A stretch of DNA of 7,895 bases, from the NCBI GenBank assembly GCA_002383325.1, contig DFYJ01000039.1, forward strand, positions 1 through 7,895, written 5' to 3'. Positions 6,271 to 7,895 of the stretch are shown here, in pieces. Within the stretch, counting starts at the first letter, position 1; each line of letters opens with the position of its first letter. The translations under genes and the position numbers were made by a program. This DNA is from Candidatus Aminicenantes bacterium UBA4085 (lineage in GTDB: Bacteria; Acidobacteriota; Aminicenantia; Aminicenantales; UBA4085). Under the pieces are notes generated by a model that saw nothing but the letters and a program-made list of their open reading frames with translations, had not been told where the DNA came from and made no database searches.

Positions 6271-7211
6271 CATATCTCCAGGCTCTCGGCGATGTGGCGG
6301 GCGACACCCTCGGCGTCGTCCGCTCCGAACCAGCGCATCCCGCTCATGTGCCGGAACCAAGTCATCTGGCGTTTGGCGTAACGGCGGGTGTCGACGGCGG
6401 TTTGAGCGGCGGCCTCCTCGGGTGTCATTGTTCCGCTAAGGACGGCCAGGGCGTGGCGGTAGCCGAGAGCTTTAAAGGGCGGCGCGCTCTCGGGCAGGCC
6501 GGAGGCGAGAAGCCCCCGGACCTCGTCCACCAAACCGCGGGCGAACATCCGCTCGGTCCGCGCTTCGATGCGGCGGCAAAGCTCGGCCCGCTCCCGCTGC
6601 AGGCCGATCCGGACGGTCCGGAAGCCGGGCAGGAAACCCTCGGTGCGCTTGAAGTGCTCGGAGAGCGGGGTGCCCGTTACCGTCCGTACCTCCAGAGCCC
6701 GGACGATGCGGACGCGGTCCCGACTGCCGATCGCGGCCGCATAGGCCGGGTCGAGCGCTTCCAGCCGGGCGTAGAGCGCGTCCAGGCCGCCCCGCCGGGC
6801 CTCCTCCTCGAGCTCCGCCCGGACAGCTTCGTCGCGCCCGGGGCCCGGGAATAAGCCGTCGAGGAGAGCCTTGAGGTAGAGTCCGGTCCCTCCGATCACC
6901 AGCGGCAGCCGGCCGCGGCTGCGGATCTCGCCGATCGTCCGGGCGGCCAAGACGGCGAAGTCGGCGGCGGTGAACTGCTCCCTCCCGTCGCGGATGTCGA
7001 TCAGATGGTGGGGCGCGCGGCGGAGGTCCTCCGGCCCCGGCTTGTCCGTGCCGATGTCGAAGCCGCGGTAGACCTGCATCGAGTCGCAGGAGACGATCTC
7101 ACCGTCGAAGCGCTCGGCCAGGAGAAGCCCCAGGGCGGACTTGCCGACCGCGGTCGGGCCGGCCAGGACGACCGCGACGGGGCCTTCAGAGGATGACGCG
7201 GATGAGGACAT
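6270..7211 (-). CDS. miaA: tRNA dimethylallyltransferase MiaA
   Basis: A cytoplasmic enzyme that transfers a dimethylallyl group from DMAPP to N6 of adenosine 37 in tRNAs reading codons that start with U, improving codon-anticodon pairing. The 313 residues are the normal length. Visible motifs are the P-loop GPTAVGKS (18-25), the CDSMQVYRGFDIGTDKP segment (42-58, with the catalytic-region Asp43), HHLIDI (68-73), IGGTGLYLKALLDGL (106-120), and RYAKRQMTWFRH near the C-terminus (277-288). The N-terminal extension MSSSASSSEG is unusual and has poor codon choice. It arises where the gene overlaps the membrane micro-ORF in another frame. No Shine-Dalgarno precedes ATG 7211, so initiation probably depends on translation of the micro-ORF. 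The stop overlaps the hflX start. Confidence 0.96.
   Translation of the reverse strand: MSSSASSSEGPVAVVLAGPTAVGKSALGLLLAERFDGEIVSCDSMQVYRGFDIGTDKPGPEDLRRAPHHLIDIRDGREQFTAADFAVLAARTIGEIRSRGRLPLVIGGTGLYLKALLDGLFPGPGRDEAVRAELEEEARRGGLDALYARLEALDPAYAAAIGSRDRVRIVRALEVRTVTGTPLSEHFKRTEGFLPGFRTVRIGLQRERAELCRRIEARTERMFARGLVDEVRGLLASGLPESAPPFKALGYRHALAVLSGTMTPEEAAAQTAVDTRRYAKRQMTWFRHMSGMRWFGADDAEGVARHIAESLEI
6276..6279 (-). promoter_or_regulatory. Ribosome binding site of hflX
   Basis: On the minus strand GGAG lies five bases before ATG 6270 and two before ATG 6273, within the last codons of miaA. The spacing favours the second of the two consecutive ATG codons as the real hflX start. Confidence 0.55.
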
Positions 7212-7266
7212 AGACGGCCAGGGCGGTCAGGAAGATGAGCCCGGCGAGAAGCTGGCGGCGGTTCAT
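7186..7266 (-). CDS. 26-residue single-helix membrane peptide, overlapping miaA
   Basis: A short frame that begins MNRRQLLAGLIFLTALAVY and ends in LIRVIL. It has an arginine pair followed by one continuous hydrophobic helix and almost nothing else, as expected of an inner-membrane micro-protein with a cytoplasmic N-terminus. Its ATG (7266-7264) overlaps the TGA of the upstream gene (7265-7263) as ATGA. Its last 26 bp overlap the start of miaA in a different frame. By my count 24 of 26 sense codons end in G or C, matching the genes here. In the shared stretch this frame keeps that bias, whereas the miaA frame (coding SSSASSS) does not, which argues that the peptide is really translated. GGAG lies 14 bases upstream, too far for a normal site, so coupling to the upstream gene is inferred. 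Function unknown. Confidence 0.62.
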   Translation of the reverse strand: MNRRQLLAGLIFLTALAVYVLIRVIL

Positions 7267-7895
7267 GCCGAGCCGACTTTCTCCAAGGCTTGAACCAGGG
7301 CGCTTTCGTGGCGGGAGCCGAGGGCCTTGCGCACGGCCAGCACCTCGGCCATCAGGATCTCCTCGTAGCCGCGGACCAGGGCCTTGCGCATGGCCTCGGG
7401 AATGCCGGTCGATCCGGGGCGCAGGGCGGGGTCGGCCTCGATCCGGCCGTCGGGCAGAAGGACGGCCTTCTGGAAGAGCGGACCGAGCCCGGGCCGGGCC
7501 TCCTCGACGGATCGGGCTACGATTGTCCGGCCGAGCGGTCCGATCTCCTTGGTCACATAGCGGTAGAGGAAGGCGCACTTCTCGTTCAGGGCGTCGATGG
7601 GGGAGCCGCCCGCGTCCGCCGGATCGGACTCGCCCCGCGGTCGGCGCGCCGACTCATCGGCCGGCGCGGCGATGCCGAGGGCGAAGAAGCCGAAGAGGAT
7701 CTTGCGGGCCTCCGGGCGGCCGATCTCGCAGGCCTCGTAGAAGGCTTTGACATGGGGAACGCAGCCGACCACCTGCAGGGCGTAGCGCTCGTGCGGCTCC
7801 CAGGCGATCCGACTGATATGGGCCGGGGCGGTGACCCGGATGGGAGCCGTTTCCTCCGGCAAGAACCGGTCCATGACCGCGGCGTTGCGCATCTG
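7263..7895 (-). CDS. C-terminal part of an unrecognised protein, possibly DUF4388-like (runs off the window)
   Basis: The frame stays open to the right edge, so the 5' end is missing and only about 210 C-terminal residues are visible. The first part, from WEPHERYALQVVGCVPHVKA to EARKILFGFFALGIAAP, looks like a winged-helix module of the kind found after DUF4388/PATAN-type domains. A Pro/Arg/Asp-rich linker follows (AADESARRPRGESDPADAGG region). The rest is helical (NEKCAFLYRYVTKEIGPLGR, then ALVRGYEEILMAEVLAVRKA and ESALVQALEKVG). The family suggestion comes from sequence style only. The visible ATG at 7892 need not be the start. Its stop overlaps the micro-ORF ATG, so it is upstream in the same operon as miaA. 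Confidence 0.7.
   Translation of the reverse strand, partial: QMRNAAVMDRFLPEETAPIRVTAPAHISRIAWEPHERYALQVVGCVPHVKAFYEACEIGRPEARKILFGFFALGIAAPADESARRPRGESDPADAGGSPIDALNEKCAFLYRYVTKEIGPLGRTIVARSVEEARPGLGPLFQKAVLLPDGRIEADPALRPGSTGIPEAMRKALVRGYEEILMAEVLAVRKALGSRHESALVQALEKVGSA

Noticed and set aside
6271..6360. N-terminal extension of hflX upstream of ATG 6273
   Set aside because: The extra 30 residues are arginine- and proline-rich and are the out-of-frame reading of the miaA 3' end. Normal HflX proteins start near MEKAV, where a ribosome binding site is present.
5401..6381. A 326-codon plus-strand frame across hflX
   Set aside because: It is an antisense shadow of hflX with low-complexity composition. 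The minus-strand frame carries all five GTPase motifs.

Overview
The window is a GC-rich bacterial segment with strongly GC-biased third codon positions. It carries two convergent gene blocks and one repeat-bearing intergenic region. The gene content (HflX, MiaA, a PgsA-type phosphatidyltransferase, a polyprenyl-phosphate sugar transferase, a lipoprotein with TPR and SLH domains) is bacterial, and the lipoprotein suggests a non-model, probably diderm, lineage. The general style recalls Acidobacteriota or Candidatus Aminicenantes, but that placement is an impression and no marker in the window proves it.

Bases 1-463 hold no convincing gene. They contain four diverged copies (A-D) of a roughly 48-bp element whose first half folds into a bulged hairpin. 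Base pairs in that hairpin change in a compensatory way between copies. The region ends in a near-consensus sigma-70 type promoter (464-493) whose predicted start point lies only about five bases before the first plausible ATG, so the first mRNA appears to be leaderless.

Bases 505-3071 (+ strand) are a two-gene surface-polysaccharide operon: a GT4 glycosyltransferase and a polyprenyl-phosphate glycosyl-1-phosphate transferase, translationally coupled through a GTGA stop/start overlap. Their likely joint role is to load the first sugar phosphate onto a lipid carrier and extend the glycan.

Bases 3064-7895 (- strand) are a compact operon read right to left. In order it holds the 3' part of an unrecognised protein (possibly DUF4388-like), a 26-residue single-helix membrane peptide that is easily missed, miaA, hflX, a TPR/SLH lipoprotein and a pgsA-type gene. 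Most junctions are ATGA overlaps, and the micro-ORF overlaps the start of miaA out of frame by 26 bp. No hfq lies between miaA and hflX, unlike E. coli. The two blocks meet tail to tail with an 8-bp overlap of coding ends and no visible terminator.

The points most worth a second look are the covarying hairpin repeats, the unannotated-looking membrane micro-ORF, the leaderless promoter, and the SLH lipoprotein embedded in a housekeeping operon. No clearly new defence or mobile system is visible.
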